Positions 22,744-37,700 of a stretch of DNA of 64,000 bases are shown here, piece after piece. The number at the start of each line of letters is the position of its first letter. The first letter of the stretch is position 1. Source of the DNA: Aporrectodea caliginosa (taxonomy: Eukaryota; Annelida; Clitellata; Crassiclitellata; Lumbricidae); contig JACEVL010000157.1 of NCBI GenBank assembly GCA_020284085.1, forward strand, positions 1 through 64,000. Reading direction: 5' to 3'. A program made the position numbers and the translations under genes. The notes beneath the pieces are model-generated. The model saw nothing but the letters and a program-made list of their open reading frames with translations. It had not been told where the DNA came from and did not search any database.

Positions 22744-25700
22744 GTAATTACATGTCATTCTGTTTTACGTAATCGTCGGAGATGTTTTACCCAATTTACA
22801 AGCTGTTGGATTTTGATGCGTAATTACATGAATGTAACAAAGATGCGTGTTCTCGCTTGTTTCTGCCTGATAGAATCTGCATTGACATTAGGCCTAGGCC
22901 TAGTATTGTCCTAACCGTTGTGGAATGTGCCAGCTAAGTATTTTTAGGTAAGCAAGTACAATATCTTCGTGGCATGTTGGCTTATGCAGTCTGGCTCTGC
23001 ATTGCTGAACCAGTACTGGGGCGCTATATAAATCTCTGAAATGAATGTCTACCTGAAAAATCAAAGAGCAAAGCAAGAAAAGTTTTCTGTTTTTGCATTT
23101 TATTTTTTGCTTGGTACAGCTTTCATTGCAACTTGATCTCTCAAACAACGTCAAAGTCCGCGGATGCATTCGTGCCAGCAACACAATATGAAACAGGTGA
23201 TCAGACCTTTTAGGTCACTGACCCACATGCCTGGTACAGTCTTTCTGCACCTATAATAATAATATTTGTTTATTACTTCAAACTGACAAGTATTCAGTAA
23301 AATTACATGATATACTAGTAACAGATAATAACAAATTTAACAGGAGTCGAATTTAACCATATGGCAGCCTGCAAGGGACCCATCTGCCCTACTGCTCGTT
23401 TTACAGTCGCCCCATAGGGAGCTGAAGGCTGACCTTATGGGGCTAGAAGGTATCGAACTTGCGTCCTTCTGATCTTGGTGCCAGTACGTTACCAATCGAC
23501 CATTGGCCCGCTCAATTGAACAAGTTTAAAACCTTTATGTTTTTAAAAAGCAGCTATAAATGTACTTCTTAGAAAAACATACAGCAGAGAAGTAAATCAA
23601 GCCGTTAAATGTAAATTCTGCAAAGTCGTAGTCTGCCGAAACTAACGGAAGAACATCACAAAGACATTGATACACCAAAGTACATTTGCTCAGGATCTCC
23701 CATCTATGAGAATATGTGGTTTTTTTGTACAATAAAAATAATTTCGATCTGTGGCTGTCCAACAAAATATGATAGTGATCCAATTGATGTCCTTTCTAAA
23801 GAAACATCAATTTTTATCAGTTGATGACCTAAATGGCTGAACTGCGTAGATCTGACTTTTCGGTTTTCTCAGTGTCCTGTCCTCAGTCCATTCACTGTCC
23901 TGTCTCACTACTTGTGCAGTGAAAACAGATAATGGTAGCGTACTTGTTTACTTGTCTGTATAGATGCTTCTGATAAGAACAGCCTGAAAGATCTGTGAAG
24001 GAGTTCCAAAGTGAAATGCAACCATAGCAATCCAATAACGGCACACTTTGTGGCCTCCCAGCTTGTGTTGTTACACACCAACCAGCCATGAAAGTACTAA
24101 TTGCTTGGCATTCCACGCAGAGATGGGCATGATTAGTTAAACTGCTAATTGATTAGAATTAGCTCCTGAAATTTGCTAATCGATTAGAATGAGAATTAAC
24201 TGTTTGTCTAAAACTGTCATATCGATTGGCTAATTGATTAGTTAAATTGCCAATCGATTGAATTCGAATTGGCTACTGAAATTTTTGCTAATCAATTAGA
24301 ATTAGCAAAATCATTTTGGCACCAGCTGACAAATTGTGAAGAGCAGATTTGTTTATTTTGTCTATGTTTGTTGATTTGTTCTTGTCTGGTCTTGCAAATG
24401 AATTGAAAACTACATTGTAGTTCGATCAGCCTGAAGTAAGTCATCAGTGTATAATGTGTTTGCTATCTGAAAATGTCATGTACATGTTGGCTATATGAGT
24501 GTTTCGATATTGACTTTCGTGATTCCAGATCTAATATTGTGATCTCTGTGGCACCCACTGGCTGCTTTAATGCTTAGCATTTCAGTTCATGCCACACCAG
24601 ACCCTGGCTAAAAGTTTAATAGCTTTGAGATTGGTATCAGTGAAAGCAGCGATATCGTGTGAGACCTATAAGAACTTTAAGTAGACTTTAACATGGGCTT
24701 CATTTCCATGTCAGCACATTTGATCAAAATAATAACAGAGGAGCACATTTCCAAAAGCTCTTTATTCCATTTTTGGATTGAATGAGTTTATCACTACCAT
24801 GTTATTCCATATATGAAAAATCTGTCATCTACATTATCAAACTTGATCAAATAATCAAATAAATCAGAAGATATCTGTTATGATGTCGCCAAGGTTTTGT
24901 CTGATAGCCAGTTAGTGTAGTGCCACCTGTCCTTTTGACCTTTATGGAAATCTAATGGGGTGCTTTGAACCGTGACTTGACTTCATAAACCTCCGTTAAC
25001 CTGCCATAACTTTCTTTTCTTGTTACAGTAAGCCGTACATTTATTTGAACAGTATGTTAATAATTCTGTGCATTCTTCATATACATGTACAGTAGGATGT
25101 TGATAACTGCCTGACATTCTCATTTGCCATTCTATCCATTCTGATGTTTTTGTGGAGTTTCATTTTCAAAACACATTTGCATTTCGTAATATTGTGGTTT
25201 GGGGCTGAGCACTGTCTCTGTGGTTTTGCTGTCTCTGAGGGTTTTCGACCTGAGGGGCTATAATTACGGATGGTTTGTTATTTCACAGTACATTGGAACG
25301 CTCGATGTTCCTCGTCCGGGCAGCCGAGTGGAAATTGTGGCAGCAATGAGACGCATTCGGGTAAGCATTTGACGCATGATCGGTCGAAGCCATGTGTGTT
25401 TACAGGTGCATTCTTTCCGTTCCTTCGGGACATTGCATCGGTATACCACGAACAATGGCCTTTCAGAATTAATCTGTCCAATGGTCTGGCTAAGCGGTTG
25501 AGTTACGGCATTTCCTTTTTATTCCTTTCCACAAAAAGTTGTTAACCTTTGGGTCTTGTTGCGATGTTATGTAATGTAATTTCTGTAAGTGTAAACAGTC
25601 ATAATTTCATTTAGCCCAAGTTTCTCAGGACTTCTGTTGTGCCATTAATGTATGTATGTTTGTTGCATATGTGTTTCAAGGCTTTTAGTATTGTGCGTTT

Positions 25701-28700
25701 AAGACTTTAAGTATCTCAAAGGGGCGCTGCATGCATGACTAACTGATCTAGGCAAGTGTGTTTTTAGACAGTAGTGGTAGTAGCAGTACTCTTACTAGTA
25801 GTAGGTAGTGGTTGGTAGTAGTAATAGTGGCACTAGTAGTCATCATCATAGTAATTTTATATAGCAACTCTTCAAGCATCGGAGTCCAAGACCAACTGTG
25901 GTCAATGAGAACAGTAACTGCTGATAAAAGGTGAACGTTGCATCCACAACCAGAAACAGATGCCATTCTTCGTAGGTGACCCAACAACTGAGAAGGTATA
26001 TTATTGTAGTGTCAAAGTCCATGGACAGGGAACAGGGTTCACCGTGGGTCATGAAGCAGTCGATGGTTGTTCACAACGCCTTTCTGAGTTGCGGCCCTCT
26101 TTTAACAGAAGTTGCCCATGCCTGTTGTATAATATTCATAAGTCTAGCAGCTTGATACTTTTGCCTGTATATTGCATTTGGTATCTGTTGAAATGTATAT
26201 GGCAAAGATGATTGCTGTATGAATTATACCCAAAAGAAACATTCCAATTTATTCGTATATGTCACAGCCATTAAAATGGTATGCCTGAAAGCCTCATCTC
26301 TTCAGAAAGTAAAATTGTACTGGCATTTGGCATATAATTATAGGATTGAAGCACACTAATTGACATGAAAATGAGATAGCTTGTTAACAGTAATAACCAC
26401 GAAATCTGTCTGTAAATGTTCGTATGTATAATTCCAAGCTTCAAGGCATTCCAAATGTGCACATTTATGTCATGATTATCTATAATTGAGGTTCTCAAAA
26501 TTCTGGCTATATTCCTCATTCAGTTGCTGGTACATTTGATGCAGCTGCATATGAAAGCGGCTATTAATTAATGTCATGCGGTTTTTAAGACTAATTAGGT
26601 AATTAAATGTTTTAATAGTGCTTCTGATAGGAAACAAATTAACTTTTTACTGAAATGAAAATGAGTCATAAGGTCAATAATGATGATGAGAAATTGCAAT
26701 CAAATCTAAAAAACACGCAGAAGAAGCAATCAAGTTAACTTGAAACATTTGATGATTAAGGTTTTAAAGTAGAGACACTGAAAGTGTGAACTTGGGCTCA
26801 ACACCTATTGCTGAGGTCTGGCTCACTTGCAGTGAATGAGAATCACGTAGTACAGTTGTTTACAGGAGTTACTATCTTTAGAAATGCTCACAGACAAAAA
26901 GCTTGGAGGTTAGAGAGAAATATTCGATTTATCTAGGTTAAAAGTATACAAGTATATAGTTTCAACCAATATTTCCTCTGAGCAGAAATATCAGTATATG
27001 GGTTGTTTAATTCACTGCATGGAAAGACTTTTTTTATGAACTTTTAGTTTAATCATTTTGTGGCCTGTAGAAGCATAAAACTAAACAATATGGAGCAAAG
27101 TTTGTTCACAACTGGATTGTGAAGCTAGAAAACTGATAATGAATTGATGTTGAAGAAAACTTGTTTGTTTGTGGGTGTGTGCGCACTTTGCTGCCAAGAT
27201 CTGCTTGTATTGTTCCTTCATTTAGGTTGAAAGTATACATCAGTTTGTGGTTGCTGAACTTGCTGCATGGAAAGATTTTTTTGACGAATTTACATTCAGA
27301 CCATATGCACAAGGGTTCGAGATTCTGAAACCTCTGACGAATGGTATAGCTTGATGCTGTCACCGTTGAAAGGGCCATAAATGTTCTATACAATTACTAT
27401 CCAGATACAAAGGCTGAAGCAGACAGATGCATATATATATATAATTATGTACCTTTAGTTTGATGCAACCTCATGTAATCTTCAAGGCATCATGGTCCTC
27501 CATGGGGCTTAAGGATAATTTCAACCAAAGCTCAATGGCAGGCAGCACTAATCCGAGAGAGCGCTTTCTCATTTGTAAAATGATTTGGCAGTGGATTTCC
27601 AGTTTCATATGATAGGGATTCAGACCATTTTGTACAGAAATAAAAATCCAATATTTCACTTTGAAACCTTATTTTAGTTATTATTTTTTGTTATCAAATT
27701 GGTGATTATTGTCTGTATGTTATTTAATGTTTTATACTTTATTTTCATATCATTGTTATTACCTGGTATATTTCCCCTTATTGTTATTATTTTTGCAATA
27801 AAAGTATTAATATCATTGTTATTTGTCACCACTGAAATTGGAATTGATTTGTGTCGGATAAACGTAAGTGTGGATGGCACAGAATCTGGCCATTAGTGAA
27901 CTGATCTGCAGTGTGTAAGGTTGGCTTCATGATTTGACTAACTGAAATGTATTGTAATATACTGTAGCTTACAAGTCAGGTTTAGTTTTTAATTGTGAAT
28001 CACGACATGATCTTAGAAGAAGAGAAAAAGAACAGTCCCTTGAGCTAACTTAAGAGGCAGCCATAGGCATGAAGTGTTGGCGACTTCATTTTCTTAGCCT
28101 TGGCATATGAGGGTGAGTGGGTAGTCCTCTCCCTTGCCATCATAATCCCATGTACACATTGTACAGTCAGTGTACTCATTACAACTGAGTTGGCTGGGGG
28201 CACAAGAGAAGCAGAAATTTTGAAACGAATTTCTGTCAATATGACCTTGACCATAGGAAATTTATTTTTCTTAAATCCTCTGTAGCTAAACCAAATGAGC
28301 TAATTTAAGCAAATCCATAACTTCTTCACAAAGTCAAGTTTAGGCAGTATCGTTATAAGTTTAACTAGAAACTAGAAAAAAAATTGTTACTGAATATGAA
28401 AATATCTGTGGTGGTTGTCATTAACAAAGGTCATTAGTATGGAGGTGATGAGTTTAACATATTTGGGCTCCATGTATTTCTAGTGTAAATCATTGCATTG
28501 CTATTGGTGTTCAGCATTAATATTATTGTCTGGCTTCATGAGGTCTGTTGACTTGTGGCCAACAGCAAACCAATGTCCATAAATTGTGAAATGGCTTTCC
28601 TGGACAGAGAGGTCCGGTGTAGAAATCAGAATGCTTCGTTCCATGACCAGAATGCCAATGCCTCCACCACTGTAGTCCTTATAATACTGTCTGTCTGACT

Positions 28701-31700
28701 CTCAGTCTACCTGTGTTCGTGTGTCAGTATGTGTGCTTGTTGGTGCATATCTGTCTTCTCTTTTGTTTGTCTGGCTTCTGGTTGTCTGACTTTTTCTTGT
28801 TTGCCTATTTTAGATTGTGTGAGTTTCTGTGTTTTTTGTCTTGCAGTGCTTTAGATGTCTGTACTGACAGCTGCTGATTGGTTTAGTGCTGTCCTTGTGA
28901 TACAAAGGGTGGTGCAGGTTCAAATCTTCATTGAGCCTGTCAGTCTATTGGGAATCCACAATTAAATGAAGACGAATTAAGAAAATAAATTGCCTTATCA
29001 TTATCATTATTGATAGTTGTTGTTTGAGAGAGTTGACATAATCTGTCAACAAAGGCAAGACACTTAAATATTTTGGAAGCAGTTTTGTAGCTCTGGCGAT
29101 TTGAAGATGATGGTAAAAAGGATCTTTGTATGTATGTTGTGCACTGTTTTGAAAGGATTGATATAACTTGATGCTATGTCCTGCTTCAGTAATGCAAACT
29201 GGACCCCCAAAGCAGTGCATGGACGTTTAAGAGATATTGTGGATATATTCGTTTTTACTCGTTTTTCTTTTGTACTTGTTTGTTTTTCGTTGTCAATACT
29301 GATACTTTGGTTCAATATATAAAAAATGTTGGTTTTGGTTATCATTATAGTAAAACCTTTTATGTTGTACCTGATATTTGAGATCCTAAAATAAATGCTG
29401 TTGCAGAGCGTTGAGGCGATACCGTATTTGTACTAAAGTTACCAAGCATCTGAGGACTGTGTTTCTGGTCATAAACAGCTTCTGATCAGTAGAATTTCTT
29501 AGTCTCTGATTAATGGCTGTTTTTCCTGAACAGCACCGAATGCAATTTTTAGTTGGAGTGCAAAAGCTTCTTCTCAGTGGGATATAAATGAGGACCATTT
29601 GTTCTAATTTCTGTTGTCAGGTTCTTAATGTTGGTCTTGCTCTGCTCGGTAGTGTGTTGCCAAATCTAGCTAATCTTACTGTTATTTATGGATGTGGCCA
29701 TGCTGGAACCTTCTCTTTAAATAATGGTTTATTTAGGATAGGATTTGTGAACTACAACGCATGTACTTCCAAGCTATATCAGTCATTTGTTTGACTTACA
29801 AAAGGAGGAGCCATAGGTTTTACATCATTTGTCTACTTCAGCAGCCTTTAGTCTGGATTATTTGCTTCCAGAGGTCTTTGTTTGTAATCCTCGGATGCAT
29901 TTGATACATGCTGTAAGGGAGGACATCAGCTTCCTCTATTCAGCATCATTTAATTCTAATCAGTTTCACTATTTTCTCATGTAGAAACTGAATTCCTGCT
30001 CCTGCATGGTTGCCCTCGGGACAGTTTATGGCAAATGGATAATTTTCGTTTGATACGGGATGTCATTTGATGCTGTCAAACGTTTATGGAAAAAAGATTG
30101 ATATTCGTGCCATTAGCCGGTCTGCATTTGTAGTGTTAAGAGACTAATAATTTTGAAATACTGCATTCGGTTATTAGAATTGTAAACTGCTGCCACTGCA
30201 CCTTGTGAAGGTCAGATTAGTCAAACTATTGGAAAAGATGGATTTCTAAATTTATTGGCTGATATTTATCCATTTGTCATAAAATGACGTTTCGCACCAC
30301 GATGATGGGGCAACTCCTAGTTACACGGGTTTGCTTGACTGCTAGGCAGTGCCGAGCTTTCTCGGTTTCAGGCCCCTCCATCTGGAATGACCTACCATCA
30401 GAGCTGTGTTTGCTACCTTTGACCAATCAAACTGGGTTTTATAAGTCACTCTAGTCTTTTTTTATTTTGCCATGGCTGGGCTGGGAGCGCTCCTGAGTAG
30501 ATTTCTTGAAGGGGCGCTATGTCAATCTCCAGAATGAATGAATTGTTCAGGTTTTCAGAGACAGCATTTTCAATAAAAATTTCAGGATTGCATTTTATCA
30601 GTGTCTTCCAGATCTTAGTATTCTTGTTCAGCCTTTCAATCAATCAATCAGTCATACTTTATTGAACCATGAATCCTGTTTTTAGACAGATCATTACAAC
30701 GAGAACTATTACCTGTAGGTCAAAAACCAATTGTTATAAGGAAAGTATAAATACATTGTTGAAGAAAGCTATGGACTGGAATAATGGTTCAAGAAGCCTT
30801 TGTGTGTAAATTTGATAGAGAAAAGAACAGAGCAGTCCCCTAAGCTAGCCCCGAGGCAGCCATGGGTGTGAAGTGTTAGCGACTTCATTTTCTAATACTC
30901 CGACTTCATTTTCTTATACTTGGCATGTGAGGACGGGTGGCCAGTCCTCTCCCTCGCTGTCTCTTCTTCCCACTGACATAGATTGTATCACTAGCATCAT
31001 TGTAACTTACCCCTCATAAGCTTTGTAAGCTTATCTGCCATTCTGAGTGTGAATCGTGTCATGTGCAGATGTTTTATATTTGCAAGTGACATACATGTAT
31101 ACACCCACTCCACACACTGCTTTAGGCATAGTTATCATGTTTGGTAGCTATATAGAGGAATGCTGGAAAGGTCACACGAGATACAGGAATGATTATAGGA
31201 GCTAACCCCACCCAGTGAGATAAGCCTTACCAGAAGATTTATAGTTGATGAGGCTGTAATTTGAGAATGCATTTCCATCATGGAAAAATCTGGATTATCA
31301 ATTTTGAATGGTCTGTCCTCAACAATGAGTCCACTGGCCACTGATGGATACCCTGTGTGTTTCCAGCAGAGTTCTTGACTGTGATTAGCCTTGTGAGATA
31401 TTAGTAGTGTTCTGATAATTTATAGGTGAATATGTGACATGGCCCATCCTTAGCCAATGCCCTAATGTCTTGATGACAATACTTACATTACATGAATTAC
31501 TTGGTTGGTCAGTTTATGTTAGCTATGGTCATAATTTAACATTAACTGGGTTGGTGTATTATATTACAGTTTAACACTTTATATGACGAGCATGCACTAC
31601 ACTGACTGGGAACCATTGCAGCTCATCGTTGAAGTGTTAAATCATGTATATGAACTGATTAGGATATTCATAATTTTCTCTTTTTTTGGCCATGCATCAG

Positions 31701-34700
31701 TTCCCTGTTTGAATACTGCCTGAATATTTTCTCTGTGGCTTGTGAACTGTGGCATATAATTAGTACCTGGTATTACCTGTGTGTGGGCAAGTGGCATACT
31801 GGTATTACCGTTGCAATTTGTAGCTGCCATTGTGGTGTAATGTGGTCGTGTGCTTTAAGAAAGTCAATTTGTCAGTTGAGTAGCATCTGTTTGGACTGGT
31901 TGGCCACATGAAGCCAGCTCTGACATTATCAACCTGTCCTACTTTTAAAAAACTCGCTTTTTGTCAACAGCTGGTGTTATGTTTCATCTGACCTTTACTA
32001 CAGTCAATTCATACATAGACTTACTGAGACTGGGGGAGGATTGTACATAAATGAATGTACGTATGTTTGTATGTATAAGTAAGTAAGTAAGTAAGAATAT
32101 TCTTTATTGAGAAGCATTAGCAAACGCACAGCACTGTATGTATCAGAGTACTTGTATAGCACCCTTTAAGTAACTCACAAGGGCGCTCTGGGATGGCTAC
32201 ATAGGCTCACGCTATGTTTATTTATATCACCCAGGGTGTCTTAGCTCCTTACTGATTTCGTTTATATATGAGTTGTTTGAGAAATCGTAATCGTAAACTC
32301 GGAACTTCTACAGCGCCCACAAAAGCGAAGTCGCGGGAACCAGCTTATTCACAGGCGCTCAATAAAATCAAAATCGATAGGCAGGGGTCAAAATCCAGAG
32401 AGTCAGGCAGGCAGGCGGCTAAGGTGGATGGTGTTTGGTGTTCAGACGGCGAGGTAGGCAGGGAGAAGTGTTGGATTCAGGATAGGATTTGTCAAAAAGC
32501 AGTGTTTTCAGTTTCGAGTGAAAGACCTGTGGAGAGATAGCGAGAGGTGGAGTTTTGGTGACTTCGTAGGATGGGTCAGATATTTGTCGTAGTGCTGACG
32601 GAAGTTTGTTCCAAAGAGGTGGAACAGCTATGGCTATGGAGCGATTGGAAAATTTTAATGATGAGGTGACGGAAAGCAGTTGCAACTAAGATTTGTGGTT
32701 TTCCATAAAACTTGGATCACAGAGGAACCAGCAGAATTCAGGGTCATGATGCATTAAGATTGTTGTTTTGTGGGTTGACTGTGTATGTCTTAAGTTTTCT
32801 AAACTCTGGGAGCTTCTGTTGTGTGGTGGCTTTGACTGTTTTCTGCGTTTGAGTGTGTTGGACATTGAACTGTGATAAATGGAGATAAATGGCGACAGAG
32901 ACTGAATGAAGCGTGACTTAACGATGACTGATTGGTCGGTTGGGAGAGATCTAAATCCCTTAGAAATCTCCTTCTGTTCATTGCGAATTCACACTTTGGC
33001 TGACTTTGCTGTTGTCTTGGTTGACCTTGGTTGACCTTGCTGTCCCTTGGTCTTCGCTCAGAGGTATTTCATTTATCTAGCACCTCTTCAGAAGAACACC
33101 GTTACCACACATGCTTCCAGTAACAGGTAGGAGTATGTTATGAGGTGAAGCTGCTACTGGGAAGTTTTCTACTGCAAACCGGTTTCTAACACAAACAGAC
33201 TGAAAGCGGAGTATAGGCCCAGAATGAACTAGTCATCTATTTATAGACCTTCTGTCTTGTAAGGCAATCTTAGCTACATCTCTTCAAATGCACATTCTTC
33301 ATCGCTAAATGCTTAAGCTCCAGCTTTTCCAGTCTGTAGCCTAAATGCCTATTGTTAATCGCTATATGCTTAAGCTCCATCTTTTCCAGTCTGTGGAAGA
33401 TCTAGGGCCTCCGTGAGTGTTTTCCTGAGCTTTGACCTTGTTTACGGCATTAGGGATAAGAATAGTTTGGAAACTATTTATGGGAAGCATGTGGATGATC
33501 CACTCTGTCTCAGACCAGGAACTTCCTTCATAATTAAAATCAACTGCAGAATTCCTTGCCAGGCTCACTGATCCTTGCTTCCAATTCATGGTGTAATACA
33601 CTGTGAGCATGCATTTTGACCAGTGTGAGAAACTTTCATGGTTATGCTCTGGTTTTATGTTCTGCTGCTAAATAAGATGGCCTGTTTACTTGGCAGTTTC
33701 TTTGCTGCAGACTTTAGCATGGATTGCTTTTTGTGATTTTGTATCTGTCGTCTTCAGATGGATTTTCCCTTTGGACTGTTTTGCTGTTAGATAGCACAGT
33801 CTGTTTGCTGGACACTTCTTCTGCTGCTTACCACTGTTGCAGGGATTGACCGGTGACAGCGAAAGTCCTTCAAGAGCTGTTCTCACATATCAGATGCCAG
33901 GAGATTGTATCTTCTACAATTTGCTTAATTCCCTATAGGCTGGTTCTCTGTCTTAACAGATTGCCCTTCAGTCTGTCAAAACACTCACCCTCTGTCTTGG
34001 CACACATCGATTTTAGCTCTGCAGCCATCCATTGATGCCTTGTTCAATGTTGCAGGATTGTCTTGATAGGTTGTTATTGAGGATTAGATTATAAATAATT
34101 AGACTGAGATTAGCTCAGGCTCTTAATTATAGTGAATTTAGAATTTGTGGTTTAGATTTTAAGAATTAAATTCAGATTAGCTCAGTCATTGAGGTGAATT
34201 GATTTAAGATTGATATAAATGGACTTTAATTTTCTGGTGGGTTATGCCATGTAGCTAAATAAGGATTTATGTAGCAAAATTTAAGAGACTCTTCACTGGT
34301 TCTGTACTTGTTGCATATCAGACTTATGGCCATAAGAAGCCTCATCTTGCCTGCACTTGACAAAGTGCTGGTGTGATGATGGTCAACAGAGGTATAGTTT
34401 GAATGGCAGTGTTGCACTATGACCTCTCTTAATGTTGCTCTTCAAGTGCTGAATGAGTTAAATCATATGAAGAGTGAAAGTGCAGTTGCTTTATATGTCA
34501 AACTTGTTGGTTTGTTTCTGTTTTACATCTGTTAGCAGTTGCACATAATTTAGAATTCAGTTCTTTCTTTTAAACTTTCAGAACTGTAACATTCATGTAG
34601 GACAGGGATGGCGAACCTATGGCATGCATGTCCGGAGTGGGCACACGCTCAAATGTTTTGGGCACGCGGAATTTGGAGCGTCCCCCTAAATTTGTAACTT

Positions 34701-37700
34701 AGAAATACTCTGTTAATCACTGTAGGATTCCACATTTTCTTTTATGAAGGACTTTATTGCAACACCATTCTAAAACTATCTTTGAAATAATATTAATTAT
34801 ATTAATAATATTAATTCATATTTTATGTTTTGTCAATTAAAACCTGCACAAGAAAAATAATTAGATACTGCAAAATTCTGAGGGGCACGTGGCGGCATTT
34901 TTAAAAATGTTTTAATGGCTTTATGGCATGCACCTTAAAAAAGGTTCGCCATCCCTGGTGTAGGATGTAAGAATTTAAACCCCACCAAACGGGTATGGAT
35001 CACACGTGGCATTTTCTGCTGGGAACTGACCATGTTGTTAGATCTCATAGAACGGTGGTTAAAATCTGGGCTGCATTTTTTCATCATCAAAGTAAAGCTG
35101 AAGGAATGATGGCATAGAAAATGCCTGGAGTCGACCCTTTGCTTGACCAGTATTGATTTGCTGGTGATTGTGCCTGGTCCTGCGTCAGAAGCGCTGCCTG
35201 CTGGCATCCTTTGCTCACTTGGTCAGAGTGGCACCACCACCATCCGCAGCCCAGCTGCTTCAAGATAGATGTGATTGTCACTTGATATTGTATTGCGGTT
35301 GGCGCAGAAATTACGACTTTTTGTTTATCGCAGCTCATAAAATTAACCGAATGCATGCTTTTATTCTGTCTATTACGTCCATTCATATAAATCGGTGCTG
35401 GGCATTACGAAAAGGTTGATAGCACTTCCAGAATATTCTTACATGAAGTAGATAACAGACTACACTTGTAAGCATTATGTTCACTTGGTTTGGCGAATTC
35501 AAGATTGTAGTTTATGTAGGACGTGGCTTTGATTCATCATCAGAGATTAGCGGGAATTGACGAATATTTGAGATGGCAACAGTGAGCCCTTCTGTGTGCA
35601 TTCATGTGATTTCTTCATTGTTCTTATGATTTACAATGGCAGCTGCTGTACGTTATTTATGTTCTTATGTCTAATCAGTGATTGAAGAAGGTTTTTGGTG
35701 TGGAAATAGTTGCAGAAAAACATCCTGCTCCTAGGAACAATTTCTTTTATATTTTAAGACAATTGAGGCATTGAGTGCCCTAGTGGCCTAACCCCACTGA
35801 TAAACTACATCTTGGGCCACTCTGGAGTTCAATGCCTCATTATTCTTTAAGCTATTCTTTTATACATTTATGTGTTTTATTTTAGAACAAGCAGCTATTT
35901 ATTAGCTAATTCCTGTCTATGGTAAAATCCCTGTTAATCCAAGGTTTCTGTGCTTCTTAGTGGCTTCTGTTGAAAAGCCTTACCAGTTGTTATTACATAA
36001 GTCTTGTGTAATGATGGTCGACATGTAATTGATGAACCACTGAGCTACAGAGCACCCATCATGAAGTCAAGTGAATAAAACGGGTTTTATCACATGTTAA
36101 GTCTCGATTTGCTAATTGATAATTAGGCAGAAGCTGTCAGGTGCTTAGTCATGAATTCGACCTGCAGTAATTTTGAGATGACCACTTATGAACTTGGTAG
36201 AAACTCAGTACTATAATAATAAGGTATTGATTATAAACAAGACTAATAATTGTTGACTTTGCTGTTATTCGTGTAAGGTTGTACTACAGATAGATAATGT
36301 ATTAATGAATAGCTATATAGATTTCACACAGATATGATGTCAGGATGAATCCTTAGGTAATTAATGCAAATTATGGAGAAATTACTTCATTATTATTTAC
36401 CTTATAATTATAGTTTGAGGATTGTAGGATAAAATAATTAGTTTAACTGCTAAGCCCAATGTTTATGTCTTAATGGAGAAAAGCAAGTCATTTTATTGCA
36501 GTGCAGTTAATAGTATTCTGAATTTTAAGATCTGGTTTGTGGCTTTGGTGATGCTGAAGGTGTTGTGGCCTAAGAGATGGAATCTGATTTAAGAAATCTT
36601 TTGTTCCGTGGACACCATTTGTGGCTCTGATTAGAGGGCAAAACGACTTTGAATGCAACAGAACAGCTGTCCAGAACAATGAGCTTCATGTTCTCCTTGG
36701 CCTCTGCCCAATGCAACGAGAACCTTTATATTACTTCTGACAAAGGGCACACAATTTCACCCTCCCGATAAAGACTTGATGAACTTTATCCCAAGAATGT
36801 TATAGAAAAACATGTACTAATTAACCCGTCCAATAGTAGCCATACTGTCAACCGTTATTGTTCACCTACAGCATTCTGCCTGTTGTTTTATGAAATAAAC
36901 TAATATACATACATACAAATGTCTGATTGACAATAGACATAATGGTTGCTGCAAAGATTTGGGATATGTTTTGTGTTCACTTACATATATGACATGACCT
37001 GACATTCATTAGGACTCTTGTATTCAAAGTATATTTTGGCATTGAATTAATGCATATGTAGCAAAGATTGCTTTGTGTTGTGACATGGCTTGAAGTGGTA
37101 ATGACTGTATCTGTCAAGATCTGAGCTAGGGTTTAATATTTTATTGCTACAGGCGCTCTAATGATATATAAATCAACCTGGAGTCACTTTAACATTTTAT
37201 TACAAGCTATAAGACAATGATATATGAATATTCGCTTTTAAGGTTTGATTACTATGAGCTATGAGATAACGATATATAAATCAACTTAGAGTCACTTTTA
37301 TATCACTGTATACGTAATCAAGATGACAAGTCCCGAGATTGGCTTCTCCAGCTCTCGGCATCATGGATTATACATGAACAAGAGTTACCATCAACTACCT
37401 CTGCATCTAGTCTATGTGGAGTCCCTGAATATATCTGTCTGTCTGTGATTGTAGTATGAATTCAAAGCCAAGGCCGTCAAAAAGAAGAAGGTCTCGATCA
37501 CTATTTCAGTGGATGGTGTCAAAGTTGTTCTGCAGAAGAAAAACAGACGAGTTGGCGTTAGTATTCAAATACTAATCTCTGCTGTTAAATGAAAACTGTG
37601 CAGTAAATACTGGCAAAAATGTGCTACCATATTATTCTGACCATTAGACTTGCCTGAAATTTGATGAGGTTTCTTGATTGGATGTGCAAGTTAGATAGCA

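Larger units (their letters stand above)
22744..25288. other. NOS1AP intron 1
   Basis: Contains two TAGGCCTA motifs in tandem (22889-22902), a LINE-tail remnant around 22980-23045 (GGGGCGCTATATAAATCTCT), a SINE at about 23252-23516 and a truncated hAT-like end at about 24119-24310. The remainder is AT-rich with nothing recognised. Confidence 0.6.
25361..37454. other. NOS1AP intron 2 (12 kb)
   Basis: Holds a GTA-rich tract (25765-25850), three SINE copies (about 28020-28250, 28867-28960, 30826-31005), LINE ends at 30290-30540 and 32419-32690, a TTAA foldback at 31571-31640 and a hAT MITE at 34603-34957, all listed separately. No additional exon was found between the conserved blocks RRIR and YEFK, which are contiguous in the family. 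The rest is AT-rich and featureless to my reading. Confidence 0.6.

Noticed and set aside
24119..24310. Full hAT element
   Set aside because: Only a left-type terminus was found; no matching right end or target duplication, so it is listed only as a truncated repeat.
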